64,000 nt of DNA from Nocardia sp. XZ_19_385 (GTDB lineage: Bacteria > Actinomycetota > Actinomycetes > Mycobacteriales > Mycobacteriaceae): positions 620,001 to 684,000 of the forward strand of contig NZ_JACVEE010000002.1 in assembly GCF_015355755.1 (NCBI RefSeq), read 5' to 3'. Made by a program: the position numbers and the translations under genes. Under the pieces are notes generated by a model that was given only the letters and a program-made list of their open reading frames with translations, did not search any database and was not told the origin of the DNA. The number at the start of each line of letters is the position of its first letter. The stretch's first letter is position 1. This document shows, piece after piece, positions 1 through 8,369 of this stretch.

Positions 1-56
1 GCGGGAGCTGCGCAGCCGAGACCCGAATCACGTCCTTGCACCGGCGTACGGATTCT

Positions 57-1412
57 CTAAGGCGCGACCGGCTGCGGAACGGCAGGGGCGTCTCGGTGTG
101 CGAACCAGGTGGCGTGGAAGGCGGCGGCTACGCCGGCCAGGGCGGCTAGGACGATGGTGCCGGAGAGGACCGGGTATTCGGCCATGGGCACTGCAAGGAA
201 GCGGAACGAGAGCAGCAGGGCTGCGAAGACGAGGGTGCCGGCGCCGACGAGGCGGATGCGGAACCAGTGCCAGCCGCGTTCCGGTTCGCGGAGGGCGGAT
301 TCGACGGTCAGGCAGAGGACGGCGCCGGCGACGAGGTCGACGCCGTAGTGGTAGCCGAAGCCGAGGGTGGCGGCGAGGGTGCCGAAGAGCCAGAAGGTGC
401 CCATGAAGCGGAGCCAGGCGGGGGCTCGGGCGCCGGTGAGGTCGCGGCGGGTGTGGAGGAAGACCGAGAGGGCCCAGGCGGTGTGCATGGAGGGCATGCA
501 GTTGCGGGGGGTGTAGTTGTCGAAGGGTAGTTCGGCGGGGTTGCGGTCGAGGGGCGGCAGTACTCCGGGCCAGTAGTTGCCGAGTTGCAGGCCGTGGCCG
601 TCGGCGCCGAAGGCGAACATCGGGCCGACCACCGGGAAGAGGACGTAGAAGACCGGGCCGATCAGGCCGAGCACCAGGAAGGTGCGCACGAGGTAATGCG
701 ATGGCCAGCGGCCGCTGTCGGTGACGCGGCGCAGCTGCCAGACCGCGACCACGATCGCCGCGACCGGCAGTTCGATGTAGACCCAGTGCAGGACGGCCGA
801 GACGCCGGGGCCGAGGGCGTCCAGGACGCGTCCCATCACCCAGGATGGATCGCCCAGTGCGTGGTCGGCGAGGATGACGTACTCGTCCAGGACGGCGGGG
901 CGCGCCAGTGTGGTGATGTGCAGCCAGACGTCGCCGACCTTGGTGGCGAGAATAAGTAGCGCACCGAGCGCAGCCGCATGCAGTGCATTGCGGCGCTCGA
1001 TGCCATCCCAGCGCCACCAGGCCAGCACCGCGATCGCGGTGAGCACGATCACCGGGCCGTTACCCACGCTGAACGGCGAACCGGCCAGCAGCCGGATAGC
1101 CGCGCAGAAGGCATCGATGGCGACGGCCGCGCCGGCCGCGATGATCCGGCGGCGCATCGGCAGACCGACCAGCGCGAGCACCAGTCCGGCCCACGGCACC
1201 GTCATCGACTTGGGTGTACCGGCGTAGTCCTGCCACACACTTTCCAGCGGCCCGGGGAAGCCCTGCCAGGCCGCGACCAGCTGCAGTGTGATCAACAACA
1301 CGGGGACGGCGGCAACGCCGGAAATGACCCAGATCCGGGCCGGCGGCACGGAAAACCGTTGCGCCACACTTCCTGCACCGGAACCTGGATCTTCGACTAG
1401 CACGTCGACCAT
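57..1412 (-). CDS. PAP2_3 (inositol phosphorylceramide synthase-like) membrane phosphatase
   Basis: A 451-residue polytopic membrane protein. Many hydrophobic segments run through its length, and the C-terminal half carries the lipid phosphatase/phosphotransferase signature: CMPSMHTAWAL (PSxH-type motif) followed about 50 residues later by GFGYHYGVDLVAGAV (the HxxxxD motif with the nucleophile-activating His and Asp). This spacing fits the PAP2_3 subfamily, which includes Aur1-like inositolphosphotransferases as well as lipid phosphatases. In mycolic-acid bacteria such proteins act on membrane phospholipids or polyprenyl phosphates, but the substrate cannot be read from the sequence. The ATG start has no clear ribosome binding site. 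The gene stands alone, 53 bp after the ligase gene on the same strand. The fold is secure; the reaction is not. Confidence 0.8.
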   Translation of the reverse strand: MVDVLVEDPGSGAGSVAQRFSVPPARIWVISGVAAVPVLLITLQLVAAWQGFPGPLESVWQDYAGTPKSMTVPWAGLVLALVGLPMRRRIIAAGAAVAIDAFCAAIRLLAGSPFSVGNGPVIVLTAIAVLAWWRWDGIERRNALHAAALGALLILATKVGDVWLHITTLARPAVLDEYVILADHALGDPSWVMGRVLDALGPGVSAVLHWVYIELPVAAIVVAVWQLRRVTDSGRWPSHYLVRTFLVLGLIGPVFYVLFPVVGPMFAFGADGHGLQLGNYWPGVLPPLDRNPAELPFDNYTPRNCMPSMHTAWALSVFLHTRRDLTGARAPAWLRFMGTFWLFGTLAATLGFGYHYGVDLVAGAVLCLTVESALREPERGWHWFRIRLVGAGTLVFAALLLSFRFLAVPMAEYPVLSGTIVLAALAGVAAAFHATWFAHRDAPAVPQPVAP

Positions 1413-1465
1413 AGTAAACGGCGCGTGAACGTCAGCCCCCTGGCCAGCTGAACGGGAGCCCCGAG

Positions 1466-2611
1466 CTAGGTGTCCAGCTCCTTGACCAGCGCGTCCACCA
1501 CCGCGACCAGATCGCCCTGCGCCGCGGCCGCGACTTTGCGCTGTCGTTGATAGGAGGCGCCCCGCACCGGGATCTCCGCGACCGAGGCCAGCTCGGCCGC
1601 GCAGCCGAGTTGTTTGGCGACCGGCTCCAGCCGGTTCAGCAGTTCGTTCAGATCGTCGGTGACCAATCGCTCATTGCTGTCGGAGTCGACGATGATGATC
1701 GCGTCCAGCCCGTAGCGAGCGGCCCGCCACTTGTTCTCCTGCACATGCCACGGCGGCAGCGTGGGTAGCTCCTCCCCCGCCTCGATCCGCCGGTCCAGGT
1801 CGACGATGAGGCAGTGGATGAGCGCGGCCATCGCGGCCAGCTCGGTCTTGGTGGAGATGCCGTCGCAGACGCGCACCTCGATGGTGCCCCACTTGGGCGC
1901 GGGCCGGATGTCCCAGTGCATGCCGCCGAGCTGCTCGAACACCCCGGTCTTGAGCTGGTCGTGCACGAAATATTCGAACTGGGGCCAGGTGTCGAACTGG
2001 AACGGCAGACCCGCGGTGGGCAGCTGCTGGAACATCAGCGTGCGGTTACTGGCGTACCCGGTGTCCGAGCCCGCCCACATCGGCGAGGACGCGGACAACG
2101 CGAGCAGATGCGGATACGACAGCAGCAGTGAGTTCAGGATCGGAAAGACCTTGTCCCGGTGCGAAACTCCGACGTGCACGTGCACGCCCCAGATCATCAT
2201 CTGGCGGCCCCACCACTGGGTGCGCTCGATCAGCTCGTCGTAGTGCTCGGAGCGGGTCAGCTGCTGGGCCGACCACTGTGCGAAGGGATGGGTGCCCGCG
2301 CAGAAGAGATCGACGCCGAGCGGATCGGCGGCGCGGCGCACCGAGTCCATGGTGCCGCGCAGGTCGTCCACCGCGCTCGCGACGTTCTCGTGCACGCCGG
2401 TCACCAGCTCGACGGTGTTGCGCAGCAACTCCTTGGTGATCTGCGGGGTGCCGTCGTGGGCCCGCAGATCACCGACCGCGTCGAAGACCGCCGAGGCGGT
2501 ATTGGACAGATCGCGCGTCACCTTGTCGACGAGCGCTATCTCCCATTCGATGCCGATCGTCGGCCGGGGTGAACCTTTGAACGGTACGTTCGCGCCTCGT
2601 GCCCCGGCCAT
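1466..2611 (-). CDS. YbdK-type carboxylate-amine ligase (glutamate-cysteine ligase family 2)
   Basis: A 381-residue soluble enzyme of the GCS2/YbdK family, which makes gamma-glutamyl or similar amide bonds with ATP. Visible landmarks are the N-terminal GIEWEIALVD, the central GVHVHVGVSHRDK (the metal-binding HVHVG segment), and ASNRTLMFQQLP with RPAPKWGTIEVRVCD further on. Length fits the family (about 370-390). An AAGGTGG ribosome binding site lies a few bases before the ATG. It is the first gene of a minus-strand set that keeps the order of M. tuberculosis Rv0433-Rv0430 (ligase, sodC, LytR_C protein, DUF3263). The natural substrate of the actinobacterial members is not established, so a true glutamate-cysteine ligase role should not be assumed. 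Confidence 0.85.
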   Translation of the reverse strand: MAGARGANVPFKGSPRPTIGIEWEIALVDKVTRDLSNTASAVFDAVGDLRAHDGTPQITKELLRNTVELVTGVHENVASAVDDLRGTMDSVRRAADPLGVDLFCAGTHPFAQWSAQQLTRSEHYDELIERTQWWGRQMMIWGVHVHVGVSHRDKVFPILNSLLLSYPHLLALSASSPMWAGSDTGYASNRTLMFQQLPTAGLPFQFDTWPQFEYFVHDQLKTGVFEQLGGMHWDIRPAPKWGTIEVRVCDGISTKTELAAMAALIHCLIVDLDRRIEAGEELPTLPPWHVQENKWRAARYGLDAIIIVDSDSNERLVTDDLNELLNRLEPVAKQLGCAAELASVAEIPVRGASYQRQRKVAAAAQGDLVAVVDALVKELDT

Positions 2612-2624
2612 GTCGCCACCTTCG

Positions 2625-3314
2625 TTACTGGATCACGCCACAGGCGACGCGGTCGCCCGCATCGCCCGTCGCTAGCGTGGTCTGGTCCGGTCCAGCGGCG
2701 CCGTTGGCCTGGAGATAACGGTTGGGAATGTTCCCGAAGTTGTCCGCGTCGGCATGGATCATCAGGGCCTTGCCCTTGATGTCGTCCATGGTGATCGCGT
2801 CGGTGGTGGTGACCAGCTTGGCCGCGCCGTCGGAGCGCACCTCGAGCGAGGTCAGGTCACCGCTGGCCGGATGCGCGTTGGCGCTGCCGACCTGCAGGTG
2901 GCCGCCCGCCGAGAGGAACGCGCCGGCCGGGCCGCCGGTGGGGGCGACCGAATTCGGCTCGCATTTGCCGAACGAGTGGATGTGCAGACCGTGGAAGCCG
3001 GGCTTCAAGCCGTGCGCCTCGATGGTGAACTGCAGGTGGTTCCCGCTCTGGGCGATGGTGGCGGTGCCGACCGAGGCGCCCGAGGGGTCCTTCAGGTCGA
3101 CCTTGGAGCCCTGCTGGCTGCCGTGCGCCGCACCGGTTTCCTTGCCCGGCTCGCCCTTCGGCGGAGCGTCCGCACCGGTCCACACCGGCGGCGTCGTTCC
3201 CTTGACGTCACTCGATTCCTGGCTGTTCGTACAGGCAGCGAGGCCGAAGACCGCGACCGCAAGCACCGGGGTCACAGTCCGCCAGGACGGGCGACGAGTT
3301 GTGGACGGGGCCAT
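2625..3314 (-). CDS. sodC: Periplasmic Cu/Zn superoxide dismutase lipoprotein
   Basis: A 229-residue Cu/Zn superoxide dismutase that detoxifies superoxide outside the cytoplasm. The N-terminus is a lipoprotein signal (Arg-rich start, hydrophobic stretch, lipobox LAAC, Cys at about residue 28) followed by a Ser/Pro/Gly linker, so the enzyme should be anchored on the outer face of the cell membrane. Metal-site features are visible: GLHIHSFG (copper His pair), GGHLQVG, NAHPASGDL (His and Asp region), MIHADADN, and the C-terminal GDRVACGVIQ with the substrate-guiding Arg and the disulfide Cys. An AAAGGAG site precedes the ATG. It sits between the YbdK-like ligase and the virR-like gene, as in M. 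tuberculosis. Whether zinc is bound, as opposed to copper only, cannot be decided here. Confidence 0.93.
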   Translation of the reverse strand: MAPSTTRRPSWRTVTPVLAVAVFGLAACTNSQESSDVKGTTPPVWTGADAPPKGEPGKETGAAHGSQQGSKVDLKDPSGASVGTATIAQSGNHLQFTIEAHGLKPGFHGLHIHSFGKCEPNSVAPTGGPAGAFLSAGGHLQVGSANAHPASGDLTSLEVRSDGAAKLVTTTDAITMDDIKGKALMIHADADNFGNIPNRYLQANGAAGPDQTTLATGDAGDRVACGVIQ

Positions 3315-3456
3315 TGGAGGAACTCCTTTGCGAGTACCGAGTTTATAAGTAAAGCTGGGTGGACACGTTCGTTACCGGACAAGATGATGCCACGCCTGCC
3401 GTGTGTTGCCGTGCAGGGGCCGTGTCACCCGCGCTTCGTTCTTGGTGCTTGTTTGT

Positions 3457-4044
3457 TCAGTTACCCGTCAGAATGACGACCACACCCGTGCCGGAGTCGA
3501 TTCCGGCGGCTTTCGGCTCGGCACCGACTCCGAGTTCGTTCGCGATCTGCTGCGCCGCTTCCTTTTCACCGGCCGTATTCCCGTAGTACACGGTGCTTTT
3601 GGCGATGGTCCCGCCCGCGTAGTTGCCGGCCGAGACGTTCGACCAGCCGTTGGCGGTGAGTTCGGCGGCCGTCTTGGAGGCCAGGCCTGCGACCAAGCTG
3701 TTGTTCAGAACCTGCACGGGCACAGCACGATTCACCGTCGCCGCCGGGGCGGCGGTAGTGGCGCGCGGCGTGGTGGTGGCCGGCGCGCTGCTGGTCGGCG
3801 CTGTGGTGGACGTCGCACCCGTGGTCGTTGCCGGAGCCGTGGACGGCACGGTGGTGCGCGGCGCGGCGGAGGTAGCCGGCGGCACCGGTTTCGGTGTGCT
3901 GGACGGTGTTTCGGCCACGGTGCCGGAATCGGAATTCGACAGCGCCATCGCGCCGAGCCCGGCGAACACGATGGCCAACGCGATCAACACCATCGCCAGC
4001 GCGCGCAACGGGGGCCCGCCGGAGGTGGGATTGGGAGAGCTCAC
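3457..4044 (-). CDS. virR: Membrane-anchored LytR_C-domain protein (VirR/Rv0431-like)
   Basis: A 195-residue protein with a short cytoplasmic N-terminus, one transmembrane helix at about residues 14-36 ([20 protein letters not shown]), a long Thr/Ala/Pro/Ser linker of low complexity (about 45-100), and a C-terminal LytR_C domain starting at VPVQVLNNS and ending VVVILTGN. In M. tuberculosis the protein at the same place is VirR, which limits release of membrane vesicles and interacts with cell-wall LytR-CpsA-Psr enzymes. The same role here is an inference from domain structure and gene order. The start is GTG. It is followed by sodC and preceded by the DUF3263 gene on the same strand. Confidence is high for the domain, lower for the vesicle function. 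Confidence 0.82.
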   Translation of the reverse strand: MSSPNPTSGGPPLRALAMVLIALAIVFAGLGAMALSNSDSGTVAETPSSTPKPVPPATSAAPRTTVPSTAPATTTGATSTTAPTSSAPATTTPRATTAAPAATVNRAVPVQVLNNSLVAGLASKTAAELTANGWSNVSAGNYAGGTIAKSTVYYGNTAGEKEAAQQIANELGVGAEPKAAGIDSGTGVVVILTGN

Positions 4045-4093
4045 GCCAACGACCCTAGCCGCAGTTCAGCTTCGGCGAACGCAACTGGGAGTG

Positions 4094-4396
4094 TCATACC
4101 TGAAATCCGAGGCGACGGGCGGCTCTGGCCTTCTGCCGGCTCGCGCGCAACCGGCGCAGGCGCTTCACCAGCATGGGGTCGGCGGCGAGGGCTTCGGGGC
4201 GGTCGACGACCGCGTTGAGCACCTGGTAGTAGCGGGTCGGCGAGAGCGAAAACAGTTCGCGGATGGCCTCTTCCTTGGCGCCCGCGTACTTCCACCATTG
4301 CCGTTCGAAGGCCAGGATGTCCAGCTCACGGCGACTCAGGCCGCTGCTTTCCCCGTCGGTTACCGTCTCGAGATTCCGAGCCGCTGCGCCGTCCAT
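4094..4396 (-). CDS. DUF3263 family protein (Rv0430-like)
   Basis: A 100-residue protein of the actinobacterial DUF3263 family. The core [36 protein letters not shown] and the basic tail [18 protein letters not shown] are characteristic, and the Arg-rich C-terminus suggests nucleic-acid binding. A longer reading frame opens at 4456, but the ATG at 4396 has a clear GAGGGAG ribosome binding site 5-9 bases upstream and gives the family's usual size of about 100 residues, so the shorter form is called. It lies divergent from def with about 185 bp between them and just upstream of the virR-like gene. Function in the family is unknown. Confidence 0.8.
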   Translation of the reverse strand: MDGAAARNLETVTDGESSGLSRRELDILAFERQWWKYAGAKEEAIRELFSLSPTRYYQVLNAVVDRPEALAADPMLVKRLRRLRASRQKARAARRLGFQV

Positions 4397-4582
4397 CTTG
4401 CTCCCTCGCCGAGTTACCACCAGACGAAAAATGGTGCCTATAACGTCGCGGATCATTCAACCACGGGCTCCAGGGGTAGCTCAGCTCCAACGCGGCGTGT
4501 TCGTTTACTACGGATTAGCGGCGTGTCATGGCCTGGCCTCCGAGCCTGGGATGACCTGGCACACACGTTAGGCTTGTTTCCC

Positions 4583-5179
4583 ATGGCAGTCCTCCCCATC
4601 GTGGTCGTCGGTGACCCCGTTCTACACAACCCGACCGAACCGGTTACCCAGACACCGGACGAACTGGCGGAGTTGATCGCAGACATGTACGAGACGCTCG
4701 ACGTCTCCAACGGCGTCGGTCTGGCCGCGAACCAGGTCGGGGTGCCGCTGCGGCTGTTCGTCTACGACTGCCCGGACATCACCGACGACGGCACCGCCAC
4801 CCGGCGCAAGGGCGCGGTGATCAACCCGGTGCTGGAGACCTCCGAGATCCCGGAGACCATGCCGGACCCCGAGGACGACGACGAGGGCTGCCTCTCGGTC
4901 CCGGGCTTCCAGTTCCCCACCGGCCGCGCCGACTGGGCGCGAGTCACCGGCACCGATGAGCACGGCAACCCCGTCGACATCGAGGGCAAGGGCTTCTTCG
5001 CCCGCATGCTGCAGCACGAGGTCGGCCACCTCGACGGCTTCCTGTACGTGGACGTGCTGATCGGCCGGCACGCGCGGGCGGCGAAGAAGGCGATCAAGCG
5101 CGAGGGCTGGGGCGTACCGGGACTCAGCTGGGTCCCCGGCACCGTGCCGGATCCGTTCGGCCACGACGACGACGACTGA
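4583..5179 (+). CDS. def: Peptide deformylase
   Basis: A 198-residue peptide deformylase, which removes the formyl group from the N-terminal Met of nascent proteins. All three family motifs are present: [10 protein letters not shown] (motif 1), EGCLSVPG (motif 2, with the metal-ligand Cys), and QHEVGHLDG (motif 3, HExxH-type with two metal His and the catalytic Glu). The ATG at 4583 starts [14 protein letters not shown], the normal N-terminus of the family; the frame is open further upstream without coding character. The actinobacterial C-terminal extension ([14 protein letters not shown], then an Asp-rich end) is present. It is followed 11 bp later by the GNAT gene, as in M. tuberculosis (def, Rv0428c, xthA). 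Confidence 0.96.
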   Translation: MAVLPIVVVGDPVLHNPTEPVTQTPDELAELIADMYETLDVSNGVGLAANQVGVPLRLFVYDCPDITDDGTATRRKGAVINPVLETSEIPETMPDPEDDDEGCLSVPGFQFPTGRADWARVTGTDEHGNPVDIEGKGFFARMLQHEVGHLDGFLYVDVLIGRHARAAKKAIKREGWGVPGLSWVPGTVPDPFGHDDDD

Positions 5180-5190
5180 ATCATGGGTAG

Positions 5191-6153
5191 ATGACAACTG
5201 AACCTTCGATCCCGCTCGGCGCCCGGGTGGTCATGCGCTACCAGCTCCCCGCGGGCTCCACGCCGCCGCTGACCGACGTGATCGGCGAGCTGGTGTCCCT
5301 GGAACCGCCGACCGTCAAAGTCGGCGCGGAGCAACTGGTTACCGTCCAGCCCGACCAGGTGGTCGCGCTGAAAGCCCTGGGCCCCAGGCCGATTCGCACC
5401 AGGGACATCCGCGCCCTGGAGGCCGCCGCGGCCGACGGCTGGCCGGGCACCGAGCAGGAGTGGATCGACGGCTGGCTGCTGCGGGCCGGGCACGGGTACA
5501 CCAATCGAGCCAATTCCGCTGTGCCGCTGGGTCGTTCCGGCGAACCGGCGGTACTGGCCGCGGAGACGCTGCAGCGCATCGCGGCCTGGTACGCCGAACG
5601 CGGCTTGCCCTTTCAGCTGTTGCTACCCGATCGCTTGGCGCCGGTCCCGCAGGGCTGGCGCACCTGGAGCGAGACCGTCGTGCTCGGCATCGATATCGAC
5701 AACTTCGTGCTGCCCCAGGGCCCGCCGATGGTGCGGACGGTGCCCGAACCCGATGCGGCCTGGCTGCAACTGCACCGCTATCGCGGCGAGAACCCGGCAC
5801 TGCTGGCGGTGCCACAGCCACCGGTGCCCGACGTACTGACCGCGGTGCACGACGGCAAGCTGGGCTTCGCCGCCCTCGGCGTGCCGGATCCGATCGCCAT
5901 CGGCCGGGCCGCCATCACCACCGCACCGGACCTGCGCCGCTGGGTCGGGCTCAGCTGTATCGCCGTGCAGTCGGTGCACCGCCGGCACGGACTCGGGGCG
6001 CTGGTGTGCGCCGAGCTGATCCGCTGGGGCCATGCGCGCGGGGCGACCCACGCCTATGTCCAGGTGGAGGCCGGCAACGCCGCGGCGCTCGCGCTCTACC
6101 GCGACCTGGGCTTCCTAGAGCACCACGGCTACCGGTACGCCGCGCCGCGATAA
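5191..6153 (+). CDS. GNAT acetyltransferase with N-terminal SH3-like domain (Rv0428c-like)
   Basis: A 320-residue acetyl-CoA-dependent N-acyltransferase. Residues 1-70 (GARVVMRYQLP through VTVQPDQVVALKALG) look like the small SH3-like barrel found in front of GNAT domains of this type. The C-terminal 100 residues contain the acetyl-CoA loop VHRRHGLGALVCAELI (R/QxxGxG/A-like) and the closing YVQVEAGNAAALALYRDLGF. WIDGWLLRAGHGYTNRANS in the middle is typical of the family. Substrate unknown. The spacing of 11 bp to def and 32 bp to xthA suggests one transcript. A minor ambiguity is whether the ATG at 5191 (weak GGGTAG site) or a later start is used. Confidence 0.83.
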   Translation: MTTEPSIPLGARVVMRYQLPAGSTPPLTDVIGELVSLEPPTVKVGAEQLVTVQPDQVVALKALGPRPIRTRDIRALEAAAADGWPGTEQEWIDGWLLRAGHGYTNRANSAVPLGRSGEPAVLAAETLQRIAAWYAERGLPFQLLLPDRLAPVPQGWRTWSETVVLGIDIDNFVLPQGPPMVRTVPEPDAAWLQLHRYRGENPALLAVPQPPVPDVLTAVHDGKLGFAALGVPDPIAIGRAAITTAPDLRRWVGLSCIAVQSVHRRHGLGALVCAELIRWGHARGATHAYVQVEAGNAAALALYRDLGFLEHHGYRYAAPR

Positions 6154-6185
6154 CCCTCGAATCCGATTCCGAAAGAAGGCATTTC

Positions 6186-7010
6186 GTGCGCTTGGCGACC
6201 TGGAACGTCAACTCCATCCGCTCCCGTATCGATCGGGTGGCGCAGTTCCTGGACCGCCAGGACATCGACGTGCTCGCCATGCAGGAAACCAAATGCCGGG
6301 ACGATCAGTTCCCGTTCGAGCGGTTCGACGAGCTCGGTTACGAGGTCGCCCATCTCGGTGTGAACCAGTGGAACGGCGTCGCCATCGCCTCCCGCGTCGG
6401 CTTGGCCGATGTCGAACTGGCCTTCCCCGGCCAGCCGGGCTTCGACAAGGACGCCGGTGACTCGCTGATCAGCGCGCCGGTGGTGGAATCCCGGGCGCTC
6501 GGCGCCACCTGCGGCGGGGTGCGGGTGTGGAGCTTGTATGTCCCCAACGGACGCGCCCTGGCCGACCCGCACTACACCTACAAACTGGAATGGCTTGCCG
6601 CCCTGCGCGATACCGCCACCGGTTGGCTGACCGCGGACCCGGAGGCCAAGGTCGCCCTGGTCGGTGACTGGAATATCGCGCCGCGGGACGAAGATGTCTG
6701 GTCGATGGATTTCTTCGCGGGCAAAACCCATGTCTCGCAACCGGAACGGGACGCCTTCCAGGCCTTCCTCGACAGCGGTTTCGCCGATGTCATGCGGCCG
6801 TTCGCGCCGGGGCCCGGCGTCTACACCTACTGGGATTACACCCAGTTGCGGTTCCCGCGCCGCGAGGGCATGCGCATCGATTTCATCCTCGCCTCCCAGG
6901 CACTGGCCGCCAGCACCAAGGACGCCAATGTCGACCGTGAGGAGCGCAAGGGCAAGGGCGCCAGCGACCACGCACCCGTCATCGCGGAGTTCGGGCTGGC
7001 CGACGCGTGA
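6186..7010 (+). CDS. xthA: Exodeoxyribonuclease III / AP endonuclease
   Basis: A 274-residue enzyme of the ExoIII class, acting in base-excision repair to cut at abasic sites and trim 3' blocks. Motifs in order: WNVNSIRSR (Asn at the metal site), LAMQETK (catalytic Glu), GDWNIAPRDED (Asp and Asn), YTYWDYT, and GASDHAPV at the C-terminus (catalytic Asp-His). The start is GTG at 6186, chosen because an AGAAGG site lies seven bases upstream and the protein begins directly at the conserved LATWNVNS. It closes the def-GNAT-xthA set. Length and motifs leave little doubt. Confidence 0.95.
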   Translation: MRLATWNVNSIRSRIDRVAQFLDRQDIDVLAMQETKCRDDQFPFERFDELGYEVAHLGVNQWNGVAIASRVGLADVELAFPGQPGFDKDAGDSLISAPVVESRALGATCGGVRVWSLYVPNGRALADPHYTYKLEWLAALRDTATGWLTADPEAKVALVGDWNIAPRDEDVWSMDFFAGKTHVSQPERDAFQAFLDSGFADVMRPFAPGPGVYTYWDYTQLRFPRREGMRIDFILASQALAASTKDANVDREERKGKGASDHAPVIAEFGLADA

Positions 7011-7058
7011 GAACTCGGGGCGGCAAGAGGCTCAGGGTGACAAGAGGATTCGCCTCCA

Positions 7059-7120
7059 GGTAGGCAATTGTTCGGTTGAATCGCCGATCGACTGGCGAAA
7101 TTCCGTGCAAAATGCCTACC
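7059..7120. promoter_or_regulatory. 62-bp nested dyad upstream of hmgA (candidate operator)
   Basis: Two inverted repeats share one centre (between 7089 and 7090): outer arms GGTAGGCA (7059-7066) and TGCCTACC (7113-7120), inner arms TCGCC (7081-7085) and GGCGA (7094-7098). The element is AT-richer than its surroundings and ends 50 bp before the hmgA start, so a binding site for a regulator of tyrosine breakdown is likely. No regulator gene is adjacent. A weak hairpin ending the xthA transcript is the alternative. Confidence 0.45.
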
Positions 7121-7169
7121 ATCCGGCAGCTTCGCTTTATTTCGCGGCACCGCGCATTAGCATGCGGAC

Positions 7170-8369
7170 ATGGCGTTCTATCGGCAGGTCGGTTCGGTTC
7201 CGCCGAAGCGGCACACCCAGCATCGCGACGAGCAAGGCAACCTCTATTACGAGGAGTTGATGGGCGAGGAGGGGTTCTCCGGGGATTCCTCGCTGCTCTA
7301 TCACCGCGGCCTGCCGCCCGCCATCGTCGACTCGACGGTGTGGGACCTGCCGGATCAGGGCACCACGCCGAATCATCCACTGCGGCATCGGCATCTGCGG
7401 TTGCACGACCTGTTCCCGGGTGACACCGCGGCCGAGACGGACGTGGTGACCGGCCGCCGGCTCATCCTCGGCAACGCGGACGTGCGGATCTCCTATGTGG
7501 TCGCGAAGCGGCCGTCGCCGTTGTACCGCAACGCGATCGGCGACGAGCTGGTGTACGTGGAGTCGGGCGAGGCGGTCGTGGAGACGGTCTTCGGCCCGCT
7601 GCGGGCTCGTCCGGGCGATCAGGTGCTGATCCCGCGGGCCACCACCCATCGCTGGCTGCCCACCGGCTCGGACCCGTTGCGCGCCTATGCGATCGAAGCC
7701 TCCGGCCACATCACGCCACCGAAGCGGTACCTGTCGAAATTCGGTCAGCTGCTGGAACATTCGCCCTACTGCGAGCGGGACCTGCACGGACCCGGCGAAC
7801 CGCTGCTCGAGACCGGAACCGACGTGGAGGTGCTGGTGAAGCACCGGCCCGGCGGGCAGGTCGCGGGCACCCGGATGATCTACGCCACGCACCCCTTCGA
7901 TGTCGTCGGCTGGGACGGCTGCCTGTACCCGCTCACCTTCAATATCGCCGATTTCGAGCCGATCACCGGGCGCATCCACCAGCCGCCGCCGGCGCATCAG
8001 GCGTTCGAGGGCAACAACTTCGTGGTGTGCAATTTCGTGCCGCGCAAGGTGGATTACCACCCGCTGTCCATCCCGGTGCCGTACTACCACTCCAACGTCG
8101 ACTCCGACGAGATCATGTTCTACTGCGGTGGAAACTACGAGGCGCGCAAGGGATCCGGGATCGGGCAGGGGTCGGTGTCGGTGCATCCCGGCGGTTACGC
8201 GCACGGCCCGCAGCCCGGCGCCTACGAGCGCAGTATCGGGCTGGAGTTCTTCGACGAGCTGGCCGTCATGGTCGACACCTTCCGTCCGCTCGAACTCGGG
8301 GAGGGCGCGCTGGCCTGCGAAGACCCGGCTTACGCGTGGACCTGGTCGGGCCGGGGGCCGCAATCATGA
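7170..8369 (+). CDS. hmgA: Homogentisate 1,2-dioxygenase
   Basis: A 399-residue non-heme Fe(II) dioxygenase that opens the ring of homogentisate to maleylacetoacetate in tyrosine and phenylalanine catabolism. The iron site is visible in the C-terminal cupin: YYHSNVDSDEIMFY supplies His and Glu, and HPGGYAHGPQPG supplies the second His. FYRQVGSVPPKRHTQ at the N-terminus and SFGQLLEHSPYCERD-like text in the middle (SKFGQLLEHSPYCERD) are typical of the bacterial enzyme. It overlaps fahA by an ATGA, so both are co-translated. No maleylacetoacetate isomerase gene is next to them, as is usual in actinomycetes that use a thiol-dependent or unlinked isomerase. Confidence 0.93.
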   Translation: MAFYRQVGSVPPKRHTQHRDEQGNLYYEELMGEEGFSGDSSLLYHRGLPPAIVDSTVWDLPDQGTTPNHPLRHRHLRLHDLFPGDTAAETDVVTGRRLILGNADVRISYVVAKRPSPLYRNAIGDELVYVESGEAVVETVFGPLRARPGDQVLIPRATTHRWLPTGSDPLRAYAIEASGHITPPKRYLSKFGQLLEHSPYCERDLHGPGEPLLETGTDVEVLVKHRPGGQVAGTRMIYATHPFDVVGWDGCLYPLTFNIADFEPITGRIHQPPPAHQAFEGNNFVVCNFVPRKVDYHPLSIPVPYYHSNVDSDEIMFYCGGNYEARKGSGIGQGSVSVHPGGYAHGPQPGAYERSIGLEFFDELAVMVDTFRPLELGEGALACEDPAYAWTWSGRGPQS

